A program made the position numbers and the translations under genes. The notes beneath the pieces are model-generated. The model had not been told where the DNA came from. It did not search any database and saw nothing but the letters and a program-made list of their open reading frames with translations. Below are positions 8,558 to 16,472 of a DNA stretch of 64,000 bases, piece after piece. Source of the DNA: an uncultured Oscillospiraceae bacterium (GTDB lineage Bacteria; Bacillota; Clostridia; Oscillospirales; Oscillospiraceae); the NCBI GenBank assembly GCA_934660965.1, contig CAKUIM010000007.1, forward strand, positions 17,358 to 81,357. Direction: 5' to 3'. The stretch's first letter is position 1; each line of letters starts with the position of its first letter.

Positions 8558-9700
8558 ATGAAACCGCGTCTCACCGCCCTGGCGCTGGCGGCCGCCGCCG
8601 CGCTGCTGCTGACCGGCTGCGCGCCGCTGCTCCATCGCTCCTATTCCTCCTACTCCCCCCATGTGGAGTCGGTGGTGGCCGACGACTCCTCTGCCCTGCG
8701 GGCGGAGAGCTACCGGGGCCTGGTGGACGCCCTCCTATATTATGTCAACCGGCACATCACCAGCGGCGTCATCCGCCTTGCAAACTACCCCTCCGACGTC
8801 TCCGCCGACCTGGAAAACGCCCGGCTGGAGGTCATGCGGGAGGACCCGCTGGGCGCCTTCGCCGTGGAGGAGCTGACCTACGATTTCTCCCGCATCGTCT
8901 CCTACTATGAGGTAAGCGTGTCCATCGCCTACTCTCACACCGCCGAGGAGATCGCCGCCATCGAGTTTGCCTCCGGCTCCGCCGCCATCCGGCCCCGGCT
9001 GCGCCAGGCCATGGCCAAGTTTTCCTCCACGCTGCTGCTGCGCACCTCTTACTTTACCGGCGATGAGGACCAGGTGCGCGCCATGGCCGTCCAGGCCTAT
9101 TACGACACCCCACAGTCCGCCTTCGGCCTTCCGGAGATTGCCGTTACCCTCTATCCCGACAGCGGCGTGCAGCGCATCATCGCCCTGACCTTTACCTGGC
9201 CGGAGAGGCGCACCGTCTCCGCCGCCCGCTCCGAGCAGCTGCTCTCCCTGGCCCGCCGCCTGCTGGCCGACACCCCGCCGGAGGGGGAGCAGTACACCCC
9301 GGACGAGCTCTACCGCATCCTGCTCTCTGCCGGTGCCGGGGAGGACGGCTCCGCCCCCTCCTCTGACCCCTATGCCGCCCTCACCGGCAAAAGCGCCGAC
9401 CAGCTCGCCCGCACCCTGGCCCTGGAGCTGCTGTTCCAGCAGTCCGGCATCGACGCCACCCTGGTCTCCGGCGTGGCTCCCGGAGGCAATACCTGCTGGC
9501 TCATCGCCGACTGCGGCAGCGGCTACCGCCATCTCCTGCCCGGGGAAGAGACAATTTCCCTCTATACCGACCTTGAGATGAGCGCCGCGGGCTACCTCTG
9601 GAACCAGAGCATGTACCCCGACTGCGTGGACTACAGCGCCCCTGTCACCACCCCCGCACCGGAGGTCTCTCCCGCCGCCGTCGAGACCGGCACCCCCTGA
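8558..9700 (+). CDS. Predicted lipoprotein of unknown function
   Basis: A 380-residue protein starting at the ATG 9 nt after AAAGGAGG. Residues 1-21 form a lipoprotein signal with lipobox LLTGC, so it should be exported and lipidated. The mature part is alpha/beta. The region around residues 290-345 (QSGIDATLVSGV, GNTCWLIADCG, GYRHLLPGEE) resembles a degenerate transglutaminase-like fold, but no clear Cys-His-Asp triad can be claimed. The Pro/Thr-rich C-terminus ends the protein just before a strong terminator. The gap to the LUD gene is 32 nt, so they are probably one operon. Confidence 0.7.
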   Translation: MKPRLTALALAAAAALLLTGCAPLLHRSYSSYSPHVESVVADDSSALRAESYRGLVDALLYYVNRHITSGVIRLANYPSDVSADLENARLEVMREDPLGAFAVEELTYDFSRIVSYYEVSVSIAYSHTAEEIAAIEFASGSAAIRPRLRQAMAKFSSTLLLRTSYFTGDEDQVRAMAVQAYYDTPQSAFGLPEIAVTLYPDSGVQRIIALTFTWPERRTVSAARSEQLLSLARRLLADTPPEGEQYTPDELYRILLSAGAGEDGSAPSSDPYAALTGKSADQLARTLALELLFQQSGIDATLVSGVAPGGNTCWLIADCGSGYRHLLPGEETISLYTDLEMSAAGYLWNQSMYPDCVDYSAPVTTPAPEVSPAAVETGTP

Positions 9701-9717
9701 CACAAGGCGGGCAAGCA

Positions 9718-9755
9718 AAAACCCACCCGGGTCTCCCCGGGTGGGTTTTGTCATA
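9718..9755 (+). terminator. Intrinsic terminator after the lipoprotein gene
   Basis: A 14-bp perfect stem (718-731 with 736-749, arm AAAACCCACCCGGG) with a TCTC loop and a TTTTGTC tail. The A-rich 5' arm allows use from both strands. Confidence 0.85.
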
Positions 9756-9798
9756 TCCTTTGCGATTTCTGCGCCCCGCGCGGGAGCGTGCCCTTAAC

Positions 9799-9931
9799 CC
9801 TCCCTCTGACGAGGGAGCCCCAATGGCCCGCACCCCACAATGTCTCCCTCTGATGAGGGGCGCGAAGCGGCCGGAGTTCTCTCACGCCTCCCTCTGATGC
9901 GGGAGGTGGCGCGAAGCGCCGGAGGGAGAGA
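9799..9931. repeat. GAGGGAG-type dispersed repeat cluster
   Basis: Three imperfect copies of a unit beginning CTCCCTCTGA(C/T)GAGGG. They are at 9799-9818, 9844-9870 and the full 45-nt copy at 9887-9931. The full copy contains GGCGCGAAGCGCC and ends GGAGGGAGAGA. It differs by two bases from the copy at 49470-49514. It abuts the psuG stop codon, so it lies in the 3' region of the psuKG transcript. Confidence 0.75.
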
Positions 9932-10852
9932 TCAGCCCAGCTTCGTATATGCCGCCGCGGTTCGGGCGGCCAGGCGGGCGTTGTTGAACACCAGCTGAAT
10001 GTTGGCGTCCAGGCTGTCGCCGCCGGTGAGCTCCTTGACCTTGGCCAGCAGGAAGGGGGTGGTCTCTTTGCCGTGGATGCCCTGCTCGGCGGCCTCACGG
10101 ATGGCCTCGTCAATGGCGGCGTTGATCACATTGGCGTCCATGGAGTACTCCTCGGGGATGGGGTTGGTGACCAGCATGCCGCCCCGCAGGCCCAGCTCGT
10201 GCTGCACCCGGAAGGCCCGGGCCAGCTCCTCGGGGGTGTCGATCTCATAGTCCACAGAGAAGCCGGAGTGGCGGGTGTAGAAGGCGGGCAGCTCGCGGGT
10301 GCCGTAGCCGATCACGGGCACGCCGTGGGTCTCCAGATACTCCAGGGTCAGTCCCAAATCCAGGATGGACTTGGCGCCGGCGCACACCACCATCACGTCG
10401 GTCTGGGCCAGCTCCTCCAGGTCGGCGGAGATGTCCATGGTGGTCTCGGCGCCGCGGTGCACACCGCCGATGCCGCCGGTGGCAAAGATCTTGATGCCCG
10501 CCATGTGGGCGATCATCATGGTGGTGGTCACGGTGGTGGCGCCGTCCTCGCCCCGGGCCACCAGCACCGCCAGGTCCCGGCGGGAGGCCTTGGTCACCCC
10601 GGCGCCCTTCTTGCCCAGATACTCAATCTCGTCGGCGCTCAGGCCGGCCTTGAGCCGGCCGCCCAGCACGGCGATGGTGGCGGGCACCGCGCCGTTGTCC
10701 CGGATGACCTGCTCCACCTTCAGCGCCGTCTCCACATTCTGGGGATAGGGCATGCCGTGGGAGATGATGGTGGACTCCAGGGCCACCACGGGCCGGCCCT
10801 CGGCCAGGGCGGCGGCTACCTCGGGGGCAACGTCAAGATATTTGTTCAGCAT
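9932..10852 (-). CDS. psuG: Pseudouridine-5'-phosphate glycosidase
   Basis: A 306-residue PsuG. It reversibly cleaves pseudouridine 5'-phosphate to uracil and ribose 5-phosphate, salvaging the C-nucleoside released by RNA turnover. Family signatures are ALESTIISHGMPYPQN, GVTKASRRDLA with the catalytic Lys/Asp region, GATTVTTTM, FATGGIGGVHRG, VVCAGAKSILD and NPIPEE. Length is as expected (E. coli 312). It follows psuK by 18 nt on the same strand, giving the complete kinase-then-glycosidase pathway. Its start ATG has an AGGAGG-like site overlapping the gap. Confidence 0.93.
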   Translation of the reverse strand: MLNKYLDVAPEVAAALAEGRPVVALESTIISHGMPYPQNVETALKVEQVIRDNGAVPATIAVLGGRLKAGLSADEIEYLGKKGAGVTKASRRDLAVLVARGEDGATTVTTTMMIAHMAGIKIFATGGIGGVHRGAETTMDISADLEELAQTDVMVVCAGAKSILDLGLTLEYLETHGVPVIGYGTRELPAFYTRHSGFSVDYEIDTPEELARAFRVQHELGLRGGMLVTNPIPEEYSMDANVINAAIDEAIREAAEQGIHGKETTPFLLAKVKELTGGDSLDANIQLVFNNARLAARTAAAYTKLG

Positions 10853-10870
10853 GGTGATTTCCTCCTAAAA

Positions 10871-11950
10871 TCAATATTTCATTCTGCGCCGCATGGCGTC
10901 AGGGTTCAAATCGGGATTGATGGTTTCCGCCCCTTCGGCGGCGATGGCTGCGGCGGCGCAGGCCGCAGCGGCGCTGCCCGCAAGGTCCTGCCCGTCCAGA
11001 TAAGCCCAGGCAAGGGCGGCCATGGCGGCGTCGCCCGCGCCGGTGGCGTTGCGCATCTGGGCCGGGCAGCAGCCCTGCAAAATCCGCTCGCGCCCCTCGG
11101 CCGCCAGGATGCCGTGCTCCCCCAGGGAGATAAACGCCCGCTTCAGCCCCGTGCCCAGCAGCCGGTCCGCCGCCAGATAAAGGCTCTTCTCGTCGGTGAT
11201 GGCCACCCCGGAGAGCAGCTGCGCCTCCAGCCGGTTTGGCTTGAGCGTGTGCAGCCGGCCCAGCACGCCCCGCAGCTTCTCCGCCTTGGTGGTAGACACC
11301 GGATCGGCAAAGAGCGGCGCGGTGCAGCGCTCGGCCAGATACGCGATGGACTCCTCCGGCAGGTTGGTGTCCAGCACCACAAGCCTCGCCCGGTTGAGCA
11401 GGGGCAGGTTTTTCTCAAAATAGTCCGGCGTGAGTTTCTCGCAGATCTCCATGTCCGACACCGCCAGGGCCATATCCCCATCCGCGCCGTTGATGAAGAG
11501 GTAGGTGGACGTGCTGCACCCCGGCGCGTGGAGCACCCGGCTGATGTCGATGCCCAGGCTCCGGCAGGAGTCCACCACGCGCTGGGCATGCAGATCGTCC
11601 CCCAGGGCGGTGAGCAGCCGCACGTCCGCTCCCAGAAGCCGCAGGTTGTGGGCGATGTTCCGGCCCACGCCGCCCAGACTCACCGTCACCCGGCCGGGGT
11701 TGGAGTCCCGCGGGCGCAGAGGCGCCGCCGACCGGCCGCCGATGTCGATGTTCACCCCGCCGGCCACCACAACGTACTCCCCGGCGCTGAGCACATAGCC
11801 CTTCCCGGCGATGTACCCCTTCTTCATCAGGTTGGAGATATGCACCGCCACCGATGACCGGGTGATGCCCGCCCGCTCGGCCAGCGCCTCCTGGGAGATC
11901 ATCGGGTCCGCCGCGATCCACTGCAGGATCTGCCGTTCCCGCTGGGTCAT
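10871..11950 (-). CDS. psuK: Pseudouridine kinase with N-terminal winged-helix domain
   Basis: A 359-residue PfkB-family kinase. Residues 1-60 form a winged helix (ERQILQWIAADPMISQEALA, then ITRSSVAVHISNLMKKGYI). From about 60, the kinase fold starts at VVAGGVNIDIGG and has GGVGRNIAHNL and the anion-hole/catalytic motif NATGAGD with its Asp base. Substrate assignment rests on adjacency to psuG. The HTH-kinase fusion is seen in YeiI/PsuK-like proteins and suggests the enzyme may also bind DNA, possibly its own divergent promoter region. Transcription starts from a strong promoter at 12001-12029. Confidence 0.88.
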   Translation of the reverse strand: MTQRERQILQWIAADPMISQEALAERAGITRSSVAVHISNLMKKGYIAGKGYVLSAGEYVVVAGGVNIDIGGRSAAPLRPRDSNPGRVTVSLGGVGRNIAHNLRLLGADVRLLTALGDDLHAQRVVDSCRSLGIDISRVLHAPGCSTSTYLFINGADGDMALAVSDMEICEKLTPDYFEKNLPLLNRARLVVLDTNLPEESIAYLAERCTAPLFADPVSTTKAEKLRGVLGRLHTLKPNRLEAQLLSGVAITDEKSLYLAADRLLGTGLKRAFISLGEHGILAAEGRERILQGCCPAQMRNATGAGDAAMAALAWAYLDGQDLAGSAAAACAAAAIAAEGAETINPDLNPDAMRRRMKY

Positions 11951-12000
11951 ATGCCCGCCCCCTTCATAAGCAAGTTTTTATTTCGCAATCAACTGTTTAT

Positions 12001-12029
12001 AATATAGTCGTTGAGCTCCCCCTTGTCAA
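12001..12029 (-). promoter_or_regulatory. psuK-psuG promoter
   Basis: On the minus strand TTGACA and TATATT are separated by 17 nt, 51 nt upstream of the psuK start. Just downstream, CAGTTGATTGCG contains the GTTGAT half-site found in the MarR operators on the other side of the divergent region. Confidence 0.75.
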
Positions 12030-12058
12030 GAGAATATTTCATTCTTTTTTGCCTAGAT

Positions 12059-12072
12059 GTTGACAAATCAAC
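12059..12072 (+). promoter_or_regulatory. MarR operator 1, overlapping the -35
   Basis: GTTGACAAATCAAC, a near-perfect palindrome with one mismatch between arms. It contains the -35 TTGACA of the marR promoter. Confidence 0.6.
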
Positions 12073-12088
12073 TTTTACAGTGTATGAT
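12060..12088 (+). promoter_or_regulatory. marR-degV promoter
   Basis: TTGACA and TATGAT with a 17-nt spacer; the start codon is 55 nt further on. Both flanking palindromes overlap the RNA polymerase footprint. Confidence 0.75.
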
Positions 12089-12094
12089 CTGCGC

Positions 12095-12112
12095 ATGTTG
12101 ATAAATCAACAT
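12095..12112 (+). promoter_or_regulatory. MarR operator 2, at the transcription start
   Basis: A perfect palindrome with 8-nt arms ATGTTGAT/ATCAACAT around an AA centre, about 7 nt after the -10. It shares the core GTTGA(C/T)AAATCAAC with operator 1; the centres are about 38 nt apart. Confidence 0.65.
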
Positions 12113-12143
12113 CTGAATTCATCCGTCCCAAGGAGGCTCCGCC

Positions 12144-12605
12144 ATGGAAACGCGTTTTGAGACCTTTACCGTCCTGATAGCCCGGATCGGCCGGAGCATC
12201 CGCCGCATCAAGGCAGAAGAAATGGCCCGTTTCCGTCTCAAGGGGCCCCATGTGTCCTGCCTGTACTACCTGTCCCTGGCCGGCCCCATGACCGCCAGCG
12301 AGCTGCGGGAGCGCTGCGAAGAGGACAAAGCCGCCCTCTCCCGCTCCCTGAACTACCTGGAGCGGGAGGGCTACATCTGCTGCGCCGGCGGCGGGGCGCG
12401 GGGCTACCGCACCCCCCTGGCCCTCACCGACCGCGGCCGGGAGGTATGCGAGGCCATTACCGGTGCCATTGACCGCATCGTTGCCGCCGCCGGTGACGGC
12501 CTGTCCCAGGCCGATCGCCAGACCATGTACCGCGCCCTCTCCTGCATCTGTGCCCGGCTGGAGGCCATCTCCGAGCCCAGCGCCCACCAAAGTCAAACCC
12601 AATAA
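12144..12605 (+). CDS. MarR family transcriptional regulator
   Basis: A 153-residue winged-helix repressor. The recognition region runs from LKGPHVSCLYYLSLAGPMTASELRE (split over residues 32-58) through DKAALSRSLNYLEREGYI to a wing with CAGGGARGYRTPLALT. Helices at the ends should form the dimer interface. The start is the ATG 8 nt after AAGGAGG. Two palindromes in its own promoter point to autorepression. degV follows 12 nt downstream in the same unit, so DegV is a likely target. The ligand is unknown. Confidence 0.88.
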   Translation: METRFETFTVLIARIGRSIRRIKAEEMARFRLKGPHVSCLYYLSLAGPMTASELRERCEEDKAALSRSLNYLEREGYICCAGGGARGYRTPLALTDRGREVCEAITGAIDRIVAAAGDGLSQADRQTMYRALSCICARLEAISEPSAHQSQTQ

Positions 12606-12617
12606 AGGAGCATCCTC

Positions 12618-13463
12618 ATGAGCGTTCAGATCATCATCGACTCCACCGCAGACCTGCCCGACCGCCTGCGCGGCGCCTTCCCCACCGTCCCCCTCACCGT
12701 GCGCTTCGGGGAGGAGGAATTTGTTGACGGCGTCACCATCGACCGCCAGACCTTTTACGAGCGCCTGGTAGAAAGCGACGTCCTGCCCACCACCAGCCAG
12801 GCCACCCCGGCGGACTTCCTGCCCTTTTACGAGAACGTCAAGCGCGCCGGGGACAGCGCCGTGGTCCTCACCATCGCCTCTGCCCTCTCGGGCACCTATC
12901 AAAGCGCCTGCCTGGCCGCCCAGGACTACGACAATATCTACGTGGTAGACAGCCAGACCGCCGCCATCGGCACGGGCATCCTGGCGGAATACGCCCTGCT
13001 CTGCGCCCGGCAGGGTATGGACGCCCCCTCCCTGGCCGCCCGCCTGGAGGAAAAGCGGCAGGACGTGTGCCTCATCGCCCTGCTGGACACCCTGGAGTAC
13101 CTCAAGCGGGGCGGACGCATCTCCAAGGCCGCCGCCATGGCCGGCTCTCTTCTGAACATCAAGCCTGTCGTCACCGTGCAGGACGGCGAGGTTTTGGTCG
13201 TCGGCAAGGCCCGGGGCTCCCGCCAGGGCAACAACCTGCTTGCCGAAAAAATCCGGGCGTGCGGCGGCATCGACTTTGATCTGCCCATCCTGCTGGGCTA
13301 CAGCGGCCTGTCCGATGCATGCCTGCAAAAATACGCGGAGGACAGCCGCGCCCTCTGGCAGGACGGCACCCACACCCTGGACTCCACCCTCATCTGCGGC
13401 GTCATCGGCACCCACACCGGCCCCGGCGTGGTGGCCGCCGCCTTCTTCAGAAAGCACCCGTGA
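12618..13463 (+). CDS. DegV family fatty-acid-binding protein
   Basis: A 281-residue DegV protein. It binds a fatty acid, which in FakB paralogues is presented to the kinase FakA for phosphorylation. Characteristic motifs are IIDSTADLP at the start, TSQATPADF, SALSGTYQSA (fatty-acid carboxylate contact loop), VVDSQTAAIGTG, YLKRGGRIS and the C-terminal IGTHTGPG. Length is typical. No fakA lies in the window. Its pairing with a MarR regulator suggests lipid-responsive expression, which is inference. Confidence 0.88.
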   Translation: MSVQIIIDSTADLPDRLRGAFPTVPLTVRFGEEEFVDGVTIDRQTFYERLVESDVLPTTSQATPADFLPFYENVKRAGDSAVVLTIASALSGTYQSACLAAQDYDNIYVVDSQTAAIGTGILAEYALLCARQGMDAPSLAARLEEKRQDVCLIALLDTLEYLKRGGRISKAAAMAGSLLNIKPVVTVQDGEVLVVGKARGSRQGNNLLAEKIRACGGIDFDLPILLGYSGLSDACLQKYAEDSRALWQDGTHTLDSTLICGVIGTHTGPGVVAAAFFRKHP

Positions 13464-13521
13464 GGGCAGCGCCTGCCCGAGCGCGCTCCCGGTGCAGCAG
13501 GCGCATCGCCCCCCAGCGCAG

Positions 13522-13556
13522 CAAAAGCGCCGGAACCATGCGGTTCCGGCGCTTTC
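13522..13556. terminator. Bidirectional terminator between degV and the phosphoesterase gene
   Basis: A stem with arms AAAGCGCCGGAACC/GGTTCCGGCGCTTT and loop ATGC. It serves two convergent genes. The loop and flanks are almost the same as at 35237-35273. Confidence 0.8.
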
Positions 13557-13570
13557 CCTGTCTGCATATC

Positions 13571-14698
13571 TCAATGTTCCGCCGGCTCAATCCGGCCCCG
13601 GTACCAGCCTGTCTCGCCGCGGCGCTTGGCGATGCACCCCCGGCTGCACCTGCGCACCAGGGCCAGCCGCTCCCCCGCCGCCACCGGCAGCAGATAGTCG
13701 GTGGTGTCCTCGGTGTGGGTCACGCCGTCCCGGCCCTCATAGAGGTACTCATTCAAAATCCACATCTCCCGGCCGCTGGAAATATGCCGGCACCAGGCGC
13801 AGTCCCCCTCCCGGCGCAGCACCTCCACGGCGCTGTCGCTCCAGCGGATGTTCACCGCGTCCCGGCTGGCCTGCTGGGCGTCCAGCGCCCGCACCACCGG
13901 CAGGCCGTCGTAGGCGGTGTAGGTCATCTCATCACCGTTGATGTCCGGGATGATGAGGGCGTTGAGCTGCCCGTCCAGCTTGAGCACGCACCCGCCGTCG
14001 ATGGACACAATGTGCCGCTCCCGCTCGATAAGGGGGCTTGCAGTGGGGATGTCCGGGTGATAGAGGGTCACCGGCCAGTGGCCCACCACCACCCAGCGGC
14101 GAAAGCGCAGGCCCTGGCCCAGAAAATCGTCGTTTTTCATGCAGGAGTAGGCATCCAGCTCCTCCAGGCGGTCCTCCCGGGGGACGCCGCCGTGGACGAA
14201 CAGATACCGCCCCGCCTCCAGAATGTGGGGCATGCCGTTGAGGAAGGCGCACTCCGCCGGAAAGCGCTCCAGCAGCGCCTGGCGCAGCGCCGGCAGCTCC
14301 TCGGGAGATTTGGGGTGCAGCCCCAGCTCCGCGCCCATCTGGAACACCAGTGAGCGGTCCTCCCAGCAGCGGAACACCGGCCACAGCCGCCCGTCCACCC
14401 CCGGCCGGCCGCTTAAAAAGGCCACGTCCAGATTGTCGCAGTTGCCGCACAGGGCATACACCGTGTGGCTGCGGGAGAGCTCCATCACATAGCGCAGCAC
14501 CCCCAGGCTGTCCTCCCCCTTTTCCAGAAGGTCGCCGATGAGCACCAGCACATCCGCCTTGGAAAACCCGGCCTTGGCCAGCACCCCCCGAAGGAAGGGG
14601 AGGTTTCCGTGAATGTCGCTGATGGCCAGCACCCGGCGGCCCGGGGCAATGTCCGGCCGGATCACCCGGGCGGGTCTGTATGGGGGTCTTGCAAGCAT
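13571..14698 (-). CDS. Calcineurin-like metallophosphoesterase with C-terminal extension
   Basis: A 375-residue protein; the start ATG is 9 nt after AAGGAG. The phosphoesterase core shows SDIHGN near residue 27, GDLLEKG, GNCDN, VHGG and VVVGHWP, which are the metal-binding and catalytic blocks of the PPP/ApaH-like superfamily. After about residue 255 comes an extra ~115-residue segment with LPVAAGERLALVRR and GETGWYRGRI, resembling an SH3-like beta domain. The enzyme may dephosphorylate phosphoproteins or nucleotides; substrate is unknown. It runs convergent to degV and divergent to spoVAD. Confidence 0.75.
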   Translation of the reverse strand: MLARPPYRPARVIRPDIAPGRRVLAISDIHGNLPFLRGVLAKAGFSKADVLVLIGDLLEKGEDSLGVLRYVMELSRSHTVYALCGNCDNLDVAFLSGRPGVDGRLWPVFRCWEDRSLVFQMGAELGLHPKSPEELPALRQALLERFPAECAFLNGMPHILEAGRYLFVHGGVPREDRLEELDAYSCMKNDDFLGQGLRFRRWVVVGHWPVTLYHPDIPTASPLIERERHIVSIDGGCVLKLDGQLNALIIPDINGDEMTYTAYDGLPVVRALDAQQASRDAVNIRWSDSAVEVLRREGDCAWCRHISSGREMWILNEYLYEGRDGVTHTEDTTDYLLPVAAGERLALVRRCSRGCIAKRRGETGWYRGRIEPAEH

Positions 14699-14783
14699 GG
14701 GGCGTGTCTCCTTCCCGGCATCCGGCGATGCCGCTTCCGTTTCGGCTGCGCTCCGCCTTCCCGGCACGGCGCATAATAAGGAT

Positions 14784-14812
14784 ATTATAGCACCCGAGCG
14801 CCCCCTTTTCCA
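14784..14812 (-). promoter_or_regulatory. Promoter for the metallophosphoesterase gene
   Basis: TGGAAA and TATAAT on the minus strand with a 17-nt spacer; the start codon lies 85 nt downstream. Confidence 0.5.
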
Positions 14813-14821
14813 CCGGCAGCG

Positions 14822-14850
14822 GCATATTTTTCCCATTTCCAGCCATACTA
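14822..14850 (+). promoter_or_regulatory. Sigma-G-type promoter for spoVAD-spoVAE
   Basis: GCATA and CATACTA separated by 17 nt match the forespore sigma-G pattern (GHATR, CATNNTA). The -10 ends 31 nt before the spoVAD ATG, which has AAGGAGGG in between. Confidence 0.65.
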
Positions 14851-14881
14851 AGCCCAAACGCCGCCAGAAGGAGGGCTTTTT

Positions 14882-15895
14882 ATGGACAACACCAAGCTGG
14901 GCGCCCAGACCTTCCGCCCTGCCCTGCCCCCGGTCATCGTGGGCTACGGCTCCGCCGCCGGCAGCAAGGAGAGCCGGGGGCCGCTGGGCGGCTGCTTTGA
15001 CCACCAAAGCGAGAACGACACCTTCGGGGAGCAGACCTGGGAGAAGGCGGAGTCCCGGATGCAGCAGCTCGCCCTGGACGCCGCCCTCAGGCGTGCCGGA
15101 CTCCACAGCGGCGACCTGGACCTTCACCTGGCCGGCGACCTGCTCAACCAGTGCATCGGCGCCTCCTTCGCCGCCCGGCAGGTCTGTGCCCCCTTCCTCG
15201 GGCTGTACGGCGCCTGCTCCACCATGGGGGAGAGCCTGGGCCTGGCCGCCCTGCTTCTCTCCGGGGGCTGCGGGCGCTATGCCGCCGCCTCCACCTCCTC
15301 CCACTTCTGCTCGGCGGAGCGGCAGTACCGCACCCCCCTGGAATACGGCAGCCAGCGCACCCCCACCGCCCAGTGGACCGCCACCGCCGCCGGGGCCGTG
15401 GTCCTGGCCGCCCGGGGCAGCGGCGTGGCCGTCACCCACGTCACCGTGGGCCGGGTGGTGGACAAGGGCATCCGGGACGCCAACAACATGGGCGCCGCCA
15501 TGGCCCCCGCCGCCTACGCAACCCTGGCCGCCCACTTTGCCGACACCGGCCGCTCACCGGAGGATTACGACCTCATCCTCACCGGCGACCTGGGGGCCCT
15601 GGGCCGGGACATCGTCCTGGATTTCTTCTCCCGGGACGGCATCACGCTGCCGAACTATCAGGACTGCGGCCTGCTGCTCTTCGACCGCGCCCGGCAGGAC
15701 GTCCACTGCGGCGCTTCGGGCTGCGGCTGCTCCGCCGCCGTGCTCACCGCAAGCGTTATCCCGGGGCTGCTCTCAGGCCGGTGGCGGCGCGTCCTGTTCT
15801 GCCCCACTGGAGCGCTGCTCTCCCCCACCTCCACCCAGCAGGGGGAGTCCATCCCCGGCGTCGCCCACGCCATCGCCCTGGAAGGAGGCATGTGA
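14882..15895 (+). CDS. spoVAD: Stage V sporulation protein AD
   Basis: A 337-residue thiolase-fold protein of the SpoVA dipicolinic-acid channel, located at the spore inner membrane. It binds Ca-DPA on the outer face. Family signatures include PPVIVGYGSAAGSKESRGPLG, DTFGEQTWEKAES, GLYGACSTMGESL, ASTSSHFCSAERQYR, RTPTAQWTATAAGA and GDLGALGRDI. Length equals other SpoVADs. spoVAE follows after 2 nt. The usual spoVAC is not upstream, so the AC subunit must be encoded elsewhere or absent. Confidence 0.95.
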   Translation: MDNTKLGAQTFRPALPPVIVGYGSAAGSKESRGPLGGCFDHQSENDTFGEQTWEKAESRMQQLALDAALRRAGLHSGDLDLHLAGDLLNQCIGASFAARQVCAPFLGLYGACSTMGESLGLAALLLSGGCGRYAAASTSSHFCSAERQYRTPLEYGSQRTPTAQWTATAAGAVVLAARGSGVAVTHVTVGRVVDKGIRDANNMGAAMAPAAYATLAAHFADTGRSPEDYDLILTGDLGALGRDIVLDFFSRDGITLPNYQDCGLLLFDRARQDVHCGASGCGCSAAVLTASVIPGLLSGRWRRVLFCPTGALLSPTSTQQGESIPGVAHAIALEGGM

Positions 15896-15897
15896 CC

Positions 15898-16254
15898 ATG
15901 GAATATCTGCGCGCATTCCTGTGCGGCGGCGCGCTGTGCGTCGTCGGCCAGCTGCTCATCGACAAGACAAGGCTCACCCCCGCCCGCATTCTGGTGGCCT
16001 ATGTGGTCTCCGGCGTCGTCCTTGGCGGCACGGGCGTGTACGGGCATCTCGCGGACTGGGCCGGGGCGGGGGCCACCGTCCCCCTCACCGGCTTCGGCTA
16101 TGCCCTGGCCCGGGGCGTCAAAAAGGCGGTGGAGGAAAAGGGTCTGCTGGGCGCCCTCACCGGCGGCGTCACCGCCACCGCCGGGGGCATCGCCGCCGCC
16201 GTGTTCCTGGGCATCCTGGTGGCCATGATCTTCAAGCCCCGCCCCAAGGGGTGA
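15898..16254 (+). CDS. spoVAE: Stage V sporulation protein AE (AEb type)
   Basis: A 118-residue membrane protein with about three or four hydrophobic segments and the conserved ALCVVGQLLIDKTRLTPARIL, GGTGVYGHLADWAGAGATVPL and GFGYALARGVKKAVEEKGLLG. It is a subunit of the SpoVA channel for dipicolinic acid uptake during sporulation and release in germination. The ATG overlaps the spoVAD end region: GGAGG at 15883-15887 lies within spoVAD and its TGA is at 15893-15895. A terminator follows at 16350. Confidence 0.93.
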   Translation: MEYLRAFLCGGALCVVGQLLIDKTRLTPARILVAYVVSGVVLGGTGVYGHLADWAGAGATVPLTGFGYALARGVKKAVEEKGLLGALTGGVTATAGGIAAAVFLGILVAMIFKPRPKG

Positions 16255-16349
16255 GCCGGGGCCGCCTCAACGCCGTCCCCTCACTGTCCCGGCACTGTCC
16301 CCTTATCTCCGGGGACACCCCAAAACCGTCCCGCGCCCGCTCATCAAAG

Positions 16350-16389
16350 CTGCCGCCGCTGCCCAAGCCGGGCAGCGGCGGCATTTTTT
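16350..16389 (+). terminator. Terminator after spoVAE
   Basis: A GC-rich stem with arms TGCCGCCGCTGCCC/GGGCAGCGGCGGCA, a short AAGCC loop, and six T residues. Confidence 0.88.
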
Positions 16390-16472
16390 GCTTCCCTTTC
16401 CGGAAAAAACGCGGTATACTTTTGCCAGAGCACCGGCGGGGAGCGCCCGCCGCAGAAAGGATGTTATCAATC

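Noticed and set aside
10073..11857. Plus-strand frame antisense to psuG-psuK
   Set aside because: Composition is that of a mirror frame (His, Gln, Gly-rich), and the minus-strand genes are unambiguous.
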